Positions 49,457 through 59,705 of a DNA stretch of 64,000 nt are shown here, piece by piece (the first letter of the stretch is position 1; the number at the start of each line of letters is the position of its first letter). The stretch covers positions 310,001 to 374,000 of the forward strand of contig SVMG01000001.1 of assembly GCA_015067545.1 (NCBI GenBank). The letters are read 5' to 3'. A model generated the notes under the pieces. That model searched no databases and had not been told where the DNA came from. It was given only the letters and a program-made list of their open reading frames with translations. The stretch is from Oscillospiraceae bacterium (GTDB lineage Bacteria > Bacillota > Clostridia > Oscillospirales > Oscillospiraceae). Made by a program: the position numbers and the translations under genes.

Positions 49457-50535
49457 GAAGTTTGATCAGTATTTTGGATTTTTCTGTGGCAGAGCTGGAT
49501 GCGCTCATTGCCACTGCCAAGGACATCATCGCCCATCCTGAAGATTATCGGGAAAAATGCCGATATAAAAAGCTTGCGACGCTTTTTTACGAGCCCTCCA
49601 CCCGTACACGACTGAGCTTTGAAGCCGCCATGCTGGATCTGGGCGGCAGTGTGCTGGGCTTCAGTGAGGCCAATTCTTCCTCCGCGTCCAAGGGCGAGAG
49701 TATGGCGGACACAGCCAAGATCCTATCCTGCTACGCAGACATCATGGCCATACGCCATCCCAAGGAGGGCGCGCCATATGTTGCATCCTGTAATGCAACT
49801 GTGCCTGTGATCAACGCCGGTGACGGCGGCCACAACCATCCCACTCAGACACTGACGGATATCCTCACCATTTCCCGGGAAATGGGCCGGCTGAACAACC
49901 TGACCATCGGCCTGTGCGGCGACTTGAAGTACGGACGCACAGTTCATTCACTGATTGAGGCCATGGCCCGGTATGAAGGTGTCAAATTCGTACTGATTTC
50001 GCCGGAAGAACTGAAAATCCCCGGTTTCATCCGCTTCAATGTGCTGGAACGCTACGGCATTGCCTACGAGGAGGTCTCTTCTCTGGACGAAGCCATGCCC
50101 GAGCTGGATGTGCTGTATATGACCCGGATCCAAAGGGAGCGCTTTGACTCCCAGGAGGAATACGACCGGCTGAAAAACAGCTATATTCTGGATCCCGGCA
50201 AGATGGCCTTGGCAAAGAAGAACATGTGTGTCCTACATCCTCTGCCCCGTGTCAATGAGATCAGCGTGGCTGTGGACAGTGATCCCCGGGCGGCCTATTT
50301 CCGCCAGGCTCTGAACGGCAAGTTCGTGCGCATGGCGCTGATCCTTAAGCTGCTCCAGGAAGCGGAGCAGAATCCGGTACGGCAGACTGTGGACACCAGC
50401 GGCTATCTGAAGGATCGTGTCTGCACCAACCCCAAATGCATCTGCCAGACTGAGCAGGAGCTGCCTCACTTGGCTAAGCTCACCGATCCCAAAGCAAATA
50501 TTTATCGCTGTATCTATTGCGAACATAAGGTATAA
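49453..50535 (+). CDS. pyrB: Aspartate carbamoyltransferase with a C-terminal PyrI-like zinc ribbon
   Basis: Joins carbamoyl phosphate and aspartate. Residues 1-305 are a normal catalytic chain: [17 protein letters not shown] (phosphate-binding STRTR), [45 protein letters not shown], and HPLPRVNEI. Residues 320-360 are extra: C324-x4-C329, 23 residues, then C353-x2-C356 (RCIYCEHKV). This is the same Cys spacing as the zinc domain of the E. coli regulatory chain PyrI (C109, C114, C138, C141). The nucleotide-binding half of PyrI is missing and no separate pyrI follows. It closes the operon. Confidence 0.95.
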   Translation: MRSLISILDFSVAELDALIATAKDIIAHPEDYREKCRYKKLATLFYEPSTRTRLSFEAAMLDLGGSVLGFSEANSSSASKGESMADTAKILSCYADIMAIRHPKEGAPYVASCNATVPVINAGDGGHNHPTQTLTDILTISREMGRLNNLTIGLCGDLKYGRTVHSLIEAMARYEGVKFVLISPEELKIPGFIRFNVLERYGIAYEEVSSLDEAMPELDVLYMTRIQRERFDSQEEYDRLKNSYILDPGKMALAKKNMCVLHPLPRVNEISVAVDSDPRAAYFRQALNGKFVRMALILKLLQEAEQNPVRQTVDTSGYLKDRVCTNPKCICQTEQELPHLAKLTDPKANIYRCIYCEHKV

Positions 50536-50565
50536 CAAACGGCTGTCTCAAAATGATTATTTGTA

Positions 50566-50666
50566 GGGACACCGCTCCTGCGGTGTCCGATAATAACGGG
50601 AAATAGCAGAAAAATCGGCACAAATTGTGCCGATTTTTCTGTTTCGGACACTCCGGAGGAGTGTCC
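50566..50666. repeat. Intergenic triple-hairpin element after pyrB
   Basis: GGACACCGC/GCGGTGTCC (50567-50588) and GGACACTCC/GGAGTGTCC (50646-50666) are similar hairpins flanking a strong central one. The outer two both begin GGACAC and end GTGTCC, like the ends of REP-type elements. About 45 further bases to 50710 show nothing else. Confidence 0.55.
50610..50638 (+). terminator. Terminator of the pyr operon
   Basis: AAAAATCGGCAC (50610-50621) pairs with GTGCCGATTTTT (50627-50638), giving A-flanked and T-flanked sides that could act on both strands. Confidence 0.8.
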
Positions 50667-50710
50667 CCACGGTATTGTCTTTAGGGATGATGACTTACCC
50701 TTTCTCTACA

Positions 50711-50741
50711 TAAAAACAGGGGCGCGGTAATCGCGCCCCTG
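50711..50741 (-). terminator. Terminator of the giant lyase gene
   Basis: A 10-bp stem CAGGGGCGCG/CGCGCCCCTG (50717-50741) followed on the minus strand by TTTTTA, 12 bases past the stop codon. Confidence 0.88.
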
Positions 50742-50752
50742 CCTTTTCATGA

Positions 50753-53700
50753 TTAGGTTGTTCCGTTCCAGGTACTGTCAGAAGTTACACAGAACTGGTC
50801 GATGATGCTATGCTGCTGTCTGGCTCTTAGGTTCACAGAATATACTTCATTTACATCCGTCCAGTTACAGGTAGCAATCTTAACCCACTTGTACTGCGTG
50901 GTCTCGCCCCATTGTGCATATTTCCAGGTCTGTGCACTATTGTTCTTGTCACCCTTGATCAGTGTCAAGACAGACGGAGTTGCAGACTCTTTTTTCACCT
51001 TAGCCCAGATGTAATAGGTGCCGCCAGTGCTCACCTTTACATCGAAGCTGACATGGGCAGGATAGTCTGCCACCGTACCGCCAATCACTGCAGTATTCGT
51101 TCCGCCCATATATACGGCCTTGCCGTCGTCATACAGTTTCGTGGGAACGAAGTTCGCATAAGTTGAATCCTTTTCGGTAAACAGCTTCACGCTCTCAGCC
51201 TCAATATAGGCAGGAGTGCTGCCTACAGCATAGAAACCAACCTTGCCACATTCGCACACGCCGGTGGTACCGAAGTTGTGCTCAGCCTTGTCTTTCAGCG
51301 CTGTGCAACCGGCAAAGGTGCACTTGCGACCGTGATGGGTTTCATCACTACCCCACTCAGCGCCGTATGTATGCACATGAGGTGTGGTTATTTGAGAATC
51401 AGAGGTTACCATGAACTGATCAATCAGGATGGCTCCGGCCTGTCTGCTTCTGAGGCGGACTCCATAGGTCTTGCCAGCCTCCCAGTTACAGGTTGCAATC
51501 ATGACCCACTTAAAACCATCCGTCGTATTGAAGGTATCATAAGACCAACCACCTGCTGTAACATTCAAATTGCCGGTTCTCTTGGTAATACCATCAATAT
51601 AGGACCAGATGTTTGCGCCGCTCTGGCTCACCTTTGCCCAAACGTAATAGGTTCCGGTCTCGCTTGCCTTTACTTCAAAGCTGACATGGGCAGGATATGC
51701 GGACAGATCATTGGAATTGATCGTGGTATAGTTGGCATTACCTGCTTGCGGCAGCTTGATATAATTGCCGCCGGATACATTGCTGTCAGCTACCAGTACG
51801 ACGGGAATCTGGTTGGCATAGGTAGAGTCGTTTGTTGTAAAGATGTCTACATCCTCTGCCTCAATAAAGAGTTGATCGCTGCTGCCCACATACACCAGAG
51901 GTGCGCCGCAGGTGGTACACAGCTTATTCGCGCCAAAGGTGTGCTCTGCCTTATCGGACACCTTATTCGTGCATCCGCAAGTGGACGCGTGCCAGTGGTA
52001 GGTGTCGTCATGGCTCCATTCGGAGCTGTAGGTGTGGATGTGCACAACTCTTGTGTAGCCACAGGTATTACAGGTAGCGTCCGTATCATTGTCATATACG
52101 TGCTCACCCTTATCGGCGATCAGCTCGGTGTGTCCGCAGGTGGATGCGTGCCAGTGGTAATCTGCATCCGTGCTCCAGTCGGTGCTGTAAGCATGCTCAT
52201 GAGGCTTGATGCCCGCGAAGCTGCTGTCAGCTGTTACATAGAGCTGGTCGATCTTGGTTGAGCCGTTTCTGCCGATCAGCCGGACATAAATGGTTTCATT
52301 TGCTCCACCGGTTTCATATGCACCGACCAGATACCAACCTGCATACTGAGGTGTGTACTTCTTATCCAGTTCATAGTAGGAATAGGTATGATCCTTCGCA
52401 GAACCGGAGATAGATGTAAACAGGGTTCCTGCGCTGTCGAACTTCGCCCACACATAGTACTTGCCAGGTGTGGCAGCATTGATTTGGAAGCTTAAGTGTG
52501 CGGGTGCGCCCTGTGCACTCAGGAAGGCCGTAGATGTGCCAACAAAGCCATTGAAGTTGACGTGCTTTTCATTGCTTGCGGTAGCACTTTCTTCCACATT
52601 TACCCGGGTGTAATCCAATGTGGTATCCTCTGCCTCGATCACAGTATCCGGTGCAAAGGATGCCATGGGGTCATCCTGGTTCGGTGCGTAGGTGTTATCC
52701 ATGGTCACTACGAACTGGTCAAATACGATCCGTCTGCCGTTTCTTGCTCTGAATCGGACGGAGTAGGTCTTTCCGGCTGTCCATTCACAGACACCGATCC
52801 GGACCCAAATGAAGTCCTCTTCGTTTGCGCTGCAGTAATCATCGGTACCCCAGAGGTCGTACTCCCAACCGGTGCCGGTGGCAGATGTACGCTGACCCTT
52901 GTAGGTATTGCCGTCAATGTAGGACCAGATATTGGTATCCTTGTCTACGCATACACGTGCCCAGACGTAGTGCAGGCCTGTCTTGAGTGCCTTCACATCG
53001 AAGCTGATATGGGCAGGATATGCGGTCAGGTTAGAGGCATTCTCGCCCATCGAGACACCGTAAGCAAGATTTTCGGTCCAGGACCACTGGGCAACCTTGC
53101 CACCGGATGCAAACGCATTGTCCGCGATCATAACGGGTGCCTTGCTGTGCCCGAAGGTCGTATCCTTCTCCAGGAAGAGGTTGACATCCTCTGCCTCAAT
53201 GAAGGTCATTTCGTTGTCGCTGACGAACTCCTGCTCTGCGCCGCAGACCGTACAGCGCTTATCTGCGCCATAGCTATGGTATGCCTTCTCAGAGACCTTA
53301 TTGGTACAGCCGCAGGTAGCTGCGTGCCAGTGATAACGCTCATTGCTGGTCCATTCTGTGCTATAGGTGTGCGGATGGACTGCACGGACATGGCCACAGG
53401 TGTTACAGGTGGTGTCCATATCATCGTCATAGATGTGCTCTGCCTTATTGGAGATCAGGTCGTCATGGGGACAGGTTGCAGCGTGCCAATGGTAATCCGC
53501 ATCCTTGCTCCAATCGGTGCTGAAGCTGTGCTGGCAGCGAGGTACGCCAACAAAGTTGCTGTCCGTAGTTACGTAGAACTGCTCGATGATGTTGGTGCCG
53601 TTTCTGCCGTTCAGACGAACATATACGCTTTCGCCTGCTTCTGTCACATCGTATGTTCCGATGAGATACCAGCCTTCGACAGTTGCTTCCATCTTCTGAT

Positions 53701-56700
53701 CCGGCTTGTAGTACTTGTAGGTAAAGTCGTTGCCATAGCCGGAGACGGATGCATACAGAGTGCTGAACTTATTAAACTTGCCCCATACATAGTAGGTGCC
53801 AGCCTTGTCAGCCGTCAAACGGAAGCCGATCGCAGGAGATGCACCGCCAGTGTACAGATACAGGTTGTCGTAGAAGTGCTGTCTTTCCAGCTTGACCTGC
53901 AGTACGCCCTTTTCGGTCTCGCTCAAAACGATATCCGAACGCAGAGGATCTGTGGTCACTTCTATTGCTTCCACAGTCCGGTCGGGCTTGATGGTTACCA
54001 GCTCATCCTCCATGGCGGGTGCAAAGCCAGGATCAGTAGTAACTACGAACTTATCGTAGGAAATACCACCGTCACGGCCACGCAGGCGCACGGTATAGGT
54101 CTGACCCTGCTGCCATTCACACACAGCCAGCCGGTACCACACATAGCCGCCTTCGACCTTGGTGCTGTTGTAGTCTTCCGCATCACCCATCATATCGTAC
54201 AACCAGCCGGTTTTCGCTGTGGTCATACTGTTAACAAAGACATTGCCATCTGTATAGGAACTGATGGTGGGTGTTGCACTGGAGCACTTGTAGCGCACCC
54301 ATACAAAGTGCGTTCCGGATTTCTCTGCCTTCACACTGAAACTCAGGTGAGCAGGGTTCGCGGTTAGATCTGTGCTCTCGGTGATCGTACCTGTGGCAAA
54401 CCGACCGCTCCAATCCAGCTTGGCTACCTTGCCGCCGGAAGCATTATCATCCTCAGTAACTGTAACGACATCCTTGGTCAGATTGGTGGTCTTGCCGTTA
54501 CCATCGGTAGCATACATAGAAGAGTCGGGACCCTGATGCAGAGTTGTGTCCTCTGCCTCGATCTCCATATAGAACGGAGGATTGGGATTAAACAGGGCAA
54601 TATCAGCCAGATTGATCCAGCCCTCCAAATCCTCAAAGATGATACGGCCGTAAACGACACCGTAAATATCCTTGGTCTGGACGATCTCAACTGCTGCGCC
54701 GAAGGGCAATGTACCCATAACTGCGGCGGTCAGGGAGGAACGGTTGTAAACCTTCGTTCCGTTTTGTGCACTGACCGTTCCGGACTCCACAGAGAATTCA
54801 TCGGGATCAGCTGTTAGGGCAACGTCCGTCATATTGATCCAGCCCTGATAGCCGTTGAAATCAACAAGGGCATAGGTGACGCCATTGACCATTTGCGTCT
54901 TGACGATCTTGATGGCTGTACCCGCACTCATCTGTCCCAACACGGCTGCGTCGGTCCAGGGAGCGTTCTTGACTGTGGTGTTGGCGACCACTCTACCAGT
55001 GTCACGGATCCGTGCTTCAGCATCACTGTAGATGGCGATATGCGCCAGGCGGACCCAAGCATAACCGTCGTTCCAGGCGATCTTTGCCCAGGAAACATTG
55101 TCAATGACCTGCGTGCGGACCACATCCACCTTTGCGCCCTTTGCCAGGGTGCTCAGCTGGTCACCGCCAACAGTTGCGTAGACGGTTGTGCCATTGGAAT
55201 TGATGACCTCAGCTGCCTGAGTGGGAACGCCGACAAATACGACCTCCTGCCAGTTGAACCAGTTGTTGTCCGGCACATTGCCGTAGCCGACCAGCTTTAC
55301 ATAGCGGGCCTGCAGATCCTCAGGCATCGTATAAGATTGCCAGACATATTCTTCCTTTGTCTTCTCAGACTTGAATCTCTTGCCACCGCTGAGCTCAGTA
55401 AAGTTGACACCGTCCTCGGAAACAAGAATCTCAAAGGTGTAGATACGGGTCTTACACTGGCCAAACATAAAGTGGATGGCTTCCAAAGTGTACACTCTGC
55501 CGAAGTCATATACACCGCCGGCTTCGCCGAGATAACCGGCAAGTGCCGTGTAAGATGCAGAGGAATTATCCAGCGTGTTGACCAGACCGCTGCTGTCGGA
55601 TGTATCGACACTGCCTGTACCCTTTTCATCTGTCAGATACACGTTCTCGACCTGGATTGCATTGTCGAAGTCGCGCTTTTCCTCGGGGATGTAGGCAGGG
55701 GCCTTGGCTGTGACATAGGCGCATTTTGAGCGGGCATTCCATTCTGCCTCGCCATAATCCTTGGTGATCAGCAGTCCCAGATCCTCAACGGGCAGGAGAA
55801 TCTCATCGCCAACGACCTGCAAGGCGGAAACATCCACCTTCTTATCGTTCACAGTTGCGGTTTTATTCGCCGTGTCGATCACAATATGCTGCAAGCCCAT
55901 GTACTCGATGGAAACGACTGCGCCCTCGCGGGTGATGACGCTGTCGAAAATCTCAAAGGTCTCGAGCACGGGAACCAGAACGGTATCGCCACTCTTTACG
56001 GGCTTGACTTCCGTGATCACATAGTTGCCGTTGACATTGTACAGCAGGATGTCATTCACGGGCTCACGGTGGTCCACCGTGTCAAAGGTCTTGTTGCTGT
56101 TGTCGTTCTTGCGGGTAATGGTAACCTTACCGGCAGGTGCATCGAAGTACAGCATACCGCCGTCCTCAGAGGCAACGCAGTCCACGGTCTTGCCGCCTGC
56201 AGACACGGTCCATGTGCCTGCCTTCATGCCAGCTACATTGACCTTAAAGGTGGAATGACCGGCGCTTGCAGGAATGGTAAAGCTAACAGTGCTGCTGATA
56301 CGGTTGTTGCCGTCCATGTTGAACATCGCCACATGGTTGAGCAGCTGTGCGCCCATGACGCCATTGCCCTTGATCAGGGTAGCAGGCACCACCTCGGTGC
56401 TGCCGTCAGCATCGCTGACATACATGACGTTGAGCATATAGTCCGTCTGATTGGTGTTGGTGGTAGTGGTGGTGATCTCCAAACGACCCCAACCGGGCTC
56501 ATACGCCATGTTATCCGCCATGGTACTTTCATTGGGGTGGTTCTTGCCGTTGTACCAGTATTCCTTATCCTCACCGCCGAGGCGCTTGATCTTATAGATG
56601 GGATCTGCAGCATCGGCAGCACCCACATACAGGACCTGATTCACCAGCTTGCCGCTGTAGCCTTCCTCGGTGTTTTCAATGATAATGGTATTGCCGTTAA

Positions 56701-59680
56701 CCACCGGTCTGGTCTGAGAATGGAGCAGGAAGCTCTTGGTAGAGCCGGCCTCTGCTGTCTTGATCTGATCAAAGACAATGAACGCACCGGGATACTTCGT
56801 ATTGCCGTCCAACTCCAGGTTCAGGAACAGCATACTACGGATCGCTTCCTGGGTATTGTCATCGTACGCACCGGCAACATCACCTGCGATGTAGGTATAG
56901 TCCGGAGTATAAATATTGGGACCGAATTCCTGACCTACGATCTTGGAGCGCAGATATTTGCTGCTGGGGTCTGGGTTGAGCAGATCATCCACAGAAACTT
57001 TTTGGACTTGTACGCCTGTGGGATTTGCCAGGGAGGAAATGGACAGAGTATTATGGGCAACGGACAGACCGTAATAATCAGTATCATGATCGCAGCCCAT
57101 CAAGACATAGTAGCCGGAGTCACCGGTGAGCAGACCCTTGTAGTAGATCTGGAAGCTACCGGTATCCTCATGCTGGTGACCGCCGATCTCTCTTTGTGTC
57201 ATCTGCATGGAAACTACGATGTCATTGGAGGTCTTACCCCATTCCCAACCGGTACGGGCGATCATGCCGCCGTAGGGCGTGGGCAGATATCTGGAAAGGG
57301 GCAGATTGCCAACCTCTGTATTGCCGGTGGCATTATCCAAAATGCTGGGATCGTTCAGGATCAGTGTCATAACAGGAGAGTAAATGGTCGTTCCCGCGCC
57401 GGGCTGTACTCCGGGATTTTCCCGCAGCAGCTCCTGATACAGAACAGGATCCTTGTAGAAGTTGGCTACATTGAATATGATCGATTTCATGGAGTCAAAC
57501 CAGGTATCATCCTTGGTTTGGGTCATCTCATAGTCGTCGCCTTCGGTCATGATCTTACCGTCAGCACGGCGGGTGTAGATCCACTGATAGATGACCTGGG
57601 ATGCCTCATCAATGAACACCCGGATACCGTCGGCCTTGCCGTCACCGTCCAGGTCGTTCTTGCCGCCGGTCATCTGGTAGATCAGCCACTGACCCCACAT
57701 ATCCGCATCAAAGCGGTAGGTGCCGTAGGCACTGCCCTGGTGGTAAGCCATGGACTTATACCAAACATTACGGGTATCGATGTACAGATCAAAGTACATA
57801 CCGGCAATGTAATCGTAGATGGAAGGATAATCATCTGCAATTGCAATCGCAAAGGCCAGCCAGCACTGCTGGACCTGATACTCCGAGTCGTGGCCGTTAT
57901 TGGCCAGGGCCTGGGTTGTTGTGGGTGGGAAGCCTGCTTCGATCATGGATGCCTGGATCTGTGCACCGGCAACAAGCAGGTCCTTCTCGTGATCGTCCAG
58001 CAGATCGTAGCACCAGTCATAGACCTCTGCAACGGTGAACAGGGTCGAACCGATATAACGGTAGTCCATTCCTTGGCCGGAGAAGGTAACGGTCTGCAGG
58101 AAGTTGATCATGGCTTCAACCGCTTCGTCACCGTGGGTCAAAGCGGTCCGCTTCTTCCACTCATTGTCGCTGTTCTTGTAAATGGCATAATCAAAGGCTT
58201 TTGCCTCAATGATCTGCAAGTAGCTTTCGCTGTAGTTGCTGGCCGCCTTCACATCCGGCAGCACACCGTCGAAGTCCGAACCGCGCTTTTTGTCGAAGGC
58301 TACCCGCGCAGCTTCGTTGTCCTCGTGTTCCATTCTCTCCAGAATGCTGGGGATATCCGCCTCGGTGAACATCACACGGGGATGCTGATTTGCTGTGGGG
58401 TAGATAAGAGGATCCGGGAATTCCTCTGTATCAAATTCCGTCACCTTATCCCAGACCAGCTGGCCGGGCAGTGTGCCCACGCCTGTGGGAAGATAGGCAA
58501 CGTTATCGGTGATGATGAATTTGTCGATCTGACCGCCCATATGTCTGGAACGGATGCGGATGTCGAGTATGTCACCCGCCTCACAGTCAACTGTTGCAAT
58601 GCGCGTCCACTTGAAGTCGCCCTCCTCAGGCACGACTTCCACCATACGGGTGTACTTGTACTCCTCGCCATTGGAGGAAACAATACAGCTGATCGCGTTA
58701 CTCGAAGCATACATTCTTGCCCAAACAACATAGGTGCCGGTAGTATCCGTATGGATGCGGAAGCTCATCTGAGCAGCAAGCGTCTCGCTGTAGTCGGCAT
58801 AGTCGGGCTGGCCGTCGCCGTCGTTATCCTCCGCGGCCTTGGCCATATGTGCTACCTTACCGCCGGAAGCATTGGCGTGATCCTTAACCACAATGCGCTC
58901 CTGGCCGGGCAGGATCTGATCCTCCGCCTCGAACATGGCGCGGCTGTGATCGGCCTCGTACACACGTACGCCATCCTCGGCTACCGTATACTTTGCCACG
59001 TAATCTTCATAGGTAAGGGTCGCTTTGAGCGTGACTTCCTTACCGGCAACAGTGATATTCTTGATGGCAACGACGGTTTTGTTCTCATCCGCCGCATTGA
59101 CCTCCAGGGGCGCCATCATAGGGATCAGGATGCCGGCGCACAGAATGATAGCGATCATCGCCGTCACCTTTCTGCGCTTGATGAACACAAACACCACACC
59201 TGCGATGACCGCTGCACCCAGCAGTGACCACAGAATGATGTTCACGACGTTGACGCCGTCACTGGGCTCTTCCTCAGTGCCGGTGGCATCGTCTGAGCTG
59301 CCGGGCGTCTGATCATTGCCCGTGTTGCCGTTCTGTGTGTCCTCGACGACTGTGACAGCCTTGCGGAACCAAGTCATTCGGAATTCCTCATGAACACCCA
59401 CGGAGAACGCACCGGAAACCGGCTCGCCCGTGGTAAACTTGACTCCATCCGGGAGTTCCACAGAATATGTAAAGGTCTTCTCTGTGTTGTAATTGTTGGT
59501 TACAGCCAGAGTCAGCCGCATTTCGTCGTATTCGCCAAAGGAGTCACTGGAGGTGATCCATTCGGCTGCAACGCCCTCTTCTGTGGTTGTCGCCGCGTAG
59601 GTCAGGATCACTGTGGAGAAAATCACAGCAATCATGAGCAACGCAGAAACAATACGGTTTAACGTGGATTTGTTTTTCAT
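50753..59680 (-). CDS. Giant secreted heparinase II/III-type lyase with repeated carbohydrate-binding modules
   Basis: A 2,975-residue surface or secreted protein. Order: signal peptide (1-30); beta domain (40-107); Gly/Asp/Thr linker; membrane helix (145-167) then KRRK; a second signal-like segment ending PLEVNAA (172-197); carbohydrate-binding-like module with FEAED (248-395); heparinase II/III region (about 430-1190) with the signature HQHEDTGSFQIYY and AHNTLSI; amine-oxidase-N-like stalk (1200-1320); discoidin-like domain (1345-1485); three SH3b-like repeats (1490-1700); then six beta modules, most opening EAED or EAES, broken by five His/Cys boxes (YHWHAxTCGxT...CxxCG). No LPxTG end. It probably binds and cleaves an acidic polysaccharide such as glycosaminoglycan; substrate is inference. 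It stands alone, without transporter or sulfatase genes beside it. Confidence 0.85.
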   Translation of the reverse strand: MKNKSTLNRIVSALLMIAVIFSTVILTYAATTTEEGVAAEWITSSDSFGEYDEMRLTLAVTNNYNTEKTFTYSVELPDGVKFTTGEPVSGAFSVGVHEEFRMTWFRKAVTVVEDTQNGNTGNDQTPGSSDDATGTEEEPSDGVNVVNIILWSLLGAAVIAGVVFVFIKRRKVTAMIAIILCAGILIPMMAPLEVNAADENKTVVAIKNITVAGKEVTLKATLTYEDYVAKYTVAEDGVRVYEADHSRAMFEAEDQILPGQERIVVKDHANASGGKVAHMAKAAEDNDGDGQPDYADYSETLAAQMSFRIHTDTTGTYVVWARMYASSNAISCIVSSNGEEYKYTRMVEVVPEEGDFKWTRIATVDCEAGDILDIRIRSRHMGGQIDKFIITDNVAYLPTGVGTLPGQLVWDKVTEFDTEEFPDPLIYPTANQHPRVMFTEADIPSILERMEHEDNEAARVAFDKKRGSDFDGVLPDVKAASNYSESYLQIIEAKAFDYAIYKNSDNEWKKRTALTHGDEAVEAMINFLQTVTFSGQGMDYRYIGSTLFTVAEVYDWCYDLLDDHEKDLLVAGAQIQASMIEAGFPPTTTQALANNGHDSEYQVQQCWLAFAIAIADDYPSIYDYIAGMYFDLYIDTRNVWYKSMAYHQGSAYGTYRFDADMWGQWLIYQMTGGKNDLDGDGKADGIRVFIDEASQVIYQWIYTRRADGKIMTEGDDYEMTQTKDDTWFDSMKSIIFNVANFYKDPVLYQELLRENPGVQPGAGTTIYSPVMTLILNDPSILDNATGNTEVGNLPLSRYLPTPYGGMIARTGWEWGKTSNDIVVSMQMTQREIGGHQHEDTGSFQIYYKGLLTGDSGYYVLMGCDHDTDYYGLSVAHNTLSISSLANPTGVQVQKVSVDDLLNPDPSSKYLRSKIVGQEFGPNIYTPDYTYIAGDVAGAYDDNTQEAIRSMLFLNLELDGNTKYPGAFIVFDQIKTAEAGSTKSFLLHSQTRPVVNGNTIIIENTEEGYSGKLVNQVLYVGAADAADPIYKIKRLGGEDKEYWYNGKNHPNESTMADNMAYEPGWGRLEITTTTTNTNQTDYMLNVMYVSDADGSTEVVPATLIKGNGVMGAQLLNHVAMFNMDGNNRISSTVSFTIPASAGHSTFKVNVAGMKAGTWTVSAGGKTVDCVASEDGGMLYFDAPAGKVTITRKNDNSNKTFDTVDHREPVNDILLYNVNGNYVITEVKPVKSGDTVLVPVLETFEIFDSVITREGAVVSIEYMGLQHIVIDTANKTATVNDKKVDVSALQVVGDEILLPVEDLGLLITKDYGEAEWNARSKCAYVTAKAPAYIPEEKRDFDNAIQVENVYLTDEKGTGSVDTSDSSGLVNTLDNSSASYTALAGYLGEAGGVYDFGRVYTLEAIHFMFGQCKTRIYTFEILVSEDGVNFTELSGGKRFKSEKTKEEYVWQSYTMPEDLQARYVKLVGYGNVPDNNWFNWQEVVFVGVPTQAAEVINSNGTTVYATVGGDQLSTLAKGAKVDVVRTQVIDNVSWAKIAWNDGYAWVRLAHIAIYSDAEARIRDTGRVVANTTVKNAPWTDAAVLGQMSAGTAIKIVKTQMVNGVTYALVDFNGYQGWINMTDVALTADPDEFSVESGTVSAQNGTKVYNRSSLTAAVMGTLPFGAAVEIVQTKDIYGVVYGRIIFEDLEGWINLADIALFNPNPPFYMEIEAEDTTLHQGPDSSMYATDGNGKTTNLTKDVVTVTEDDNASGGKVAKLDWSGRFATGTITESTDLTANPAHLSFSVKAEKSGTHFVWVRYKCSSATPTISSYTDGNVFVNSMTTAKTGWLYDMMGDAEDYNSTKVEGGYVWYRLAVCEWQQGQTYTVRLRGRDGGISYDKFVVTTDPGFAPAMEDELVTIKPDRTVEAIEVTTDPLRSDIVLSETEKGVLQVKLERQHFYDNLYLYTGGASPAIGFRLTADKAGTYYVWGKFNKFSTLYASVSGYGNDFTYKYYKPDQKMEATVEGWYLIGTYDVTEAGESVYVRLNGRNGTNIIEQFYVTTDSNFVGVPRCQHSFSTDWSKDADYHWHAATCPHDDLISNKAEHIYDDDMDTTCNTCGHVRAVHPHTYSTEWTSNERYHWHAATCGCTNKVSEKAYHSYGADKRCTVCGAEQEFVSDNEMTFIEAEDVNLFLEKDTTFGHSKAPVMIADNAFASGGKVAQWSWTENLAYGVSMGENASNLTAYPAHISFDVKALKTGLHYVWARVCVDKDTNIWSYIDGNTYKGQRTSATGTGWEYDLWGTDDYCSANEEDFIWVRIGVCEWTAGKTYSVRFRARNGRRIVFDQFVVTMDNTYAPNQDDPMASFAPDTVIEAEDTTLDYTRVNVEESATASNEKHVNFNGFVGTSTAFLSAQGAPAHLSFQINAATPGKYYVWAKFDSAGTLFTSISGSAKDHTYSYYELDKKYTPQYAGWYLVGAYETGGANETIYVRLIGRNGSTKIDQLYVTADSSFAGIKPHEHAYSTDWSTDADYHWHASTCGHTELIADKGEHVYDNDTDATCNTCGYTRVVHIHTYSSEWSHDDTYHWHASTCGCTNKVSDKAEHTFGANKLCTTCGAPLVYVGSSDQLFIEAEDVDIFTTNDSTYANQIPVVLVADSNVSGGNYIKLPQAGNANYTTINSNDLSAYPAHVSFEVKASETGTYYVWAKVSQSGANIWSYIDGITKRTGNLNVTAGGWSYDTFNTTDGFKWVMIATCNWEAGKTYGVRLRSRQAGAILIDQFMVTSDSQITTPHVHTYGAEWGSDETHHGRKCTFAGCTALKDKAEHNFGTTGVCECGKVGFYAVGSTPAYIEAESVKLFTEKDSTYANFVPTKLYDDGKAVYMGGTNTAVIGGTVADYPAHVSFDVKVSTGGTYYIWAKVKKESATPSVLTLIKGDKNNSAQTWKYAQWGETTQYKWVKIATCNWTDVNEVYSVNLRARQQHSIIDQFCVTSDSTWNGTT

Positions 59681-59705
59681 AGTTGTCCACTCCTTCTCTT
59701 CTTAG

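Noticed and set aside
50567..50666. CRISPR-like array
   Set aside because: The hairpins are not regularly spaced direct repeats, and there are no cas genes.
55886..59227. A 1,113-codon open frame antisense to the giant lyase
   Set aside because: The lyase frame has signal peptide, domain motifs, ribosome site and terminator; the antisense product is rich in His/Cys/Ile with no domain pattern.
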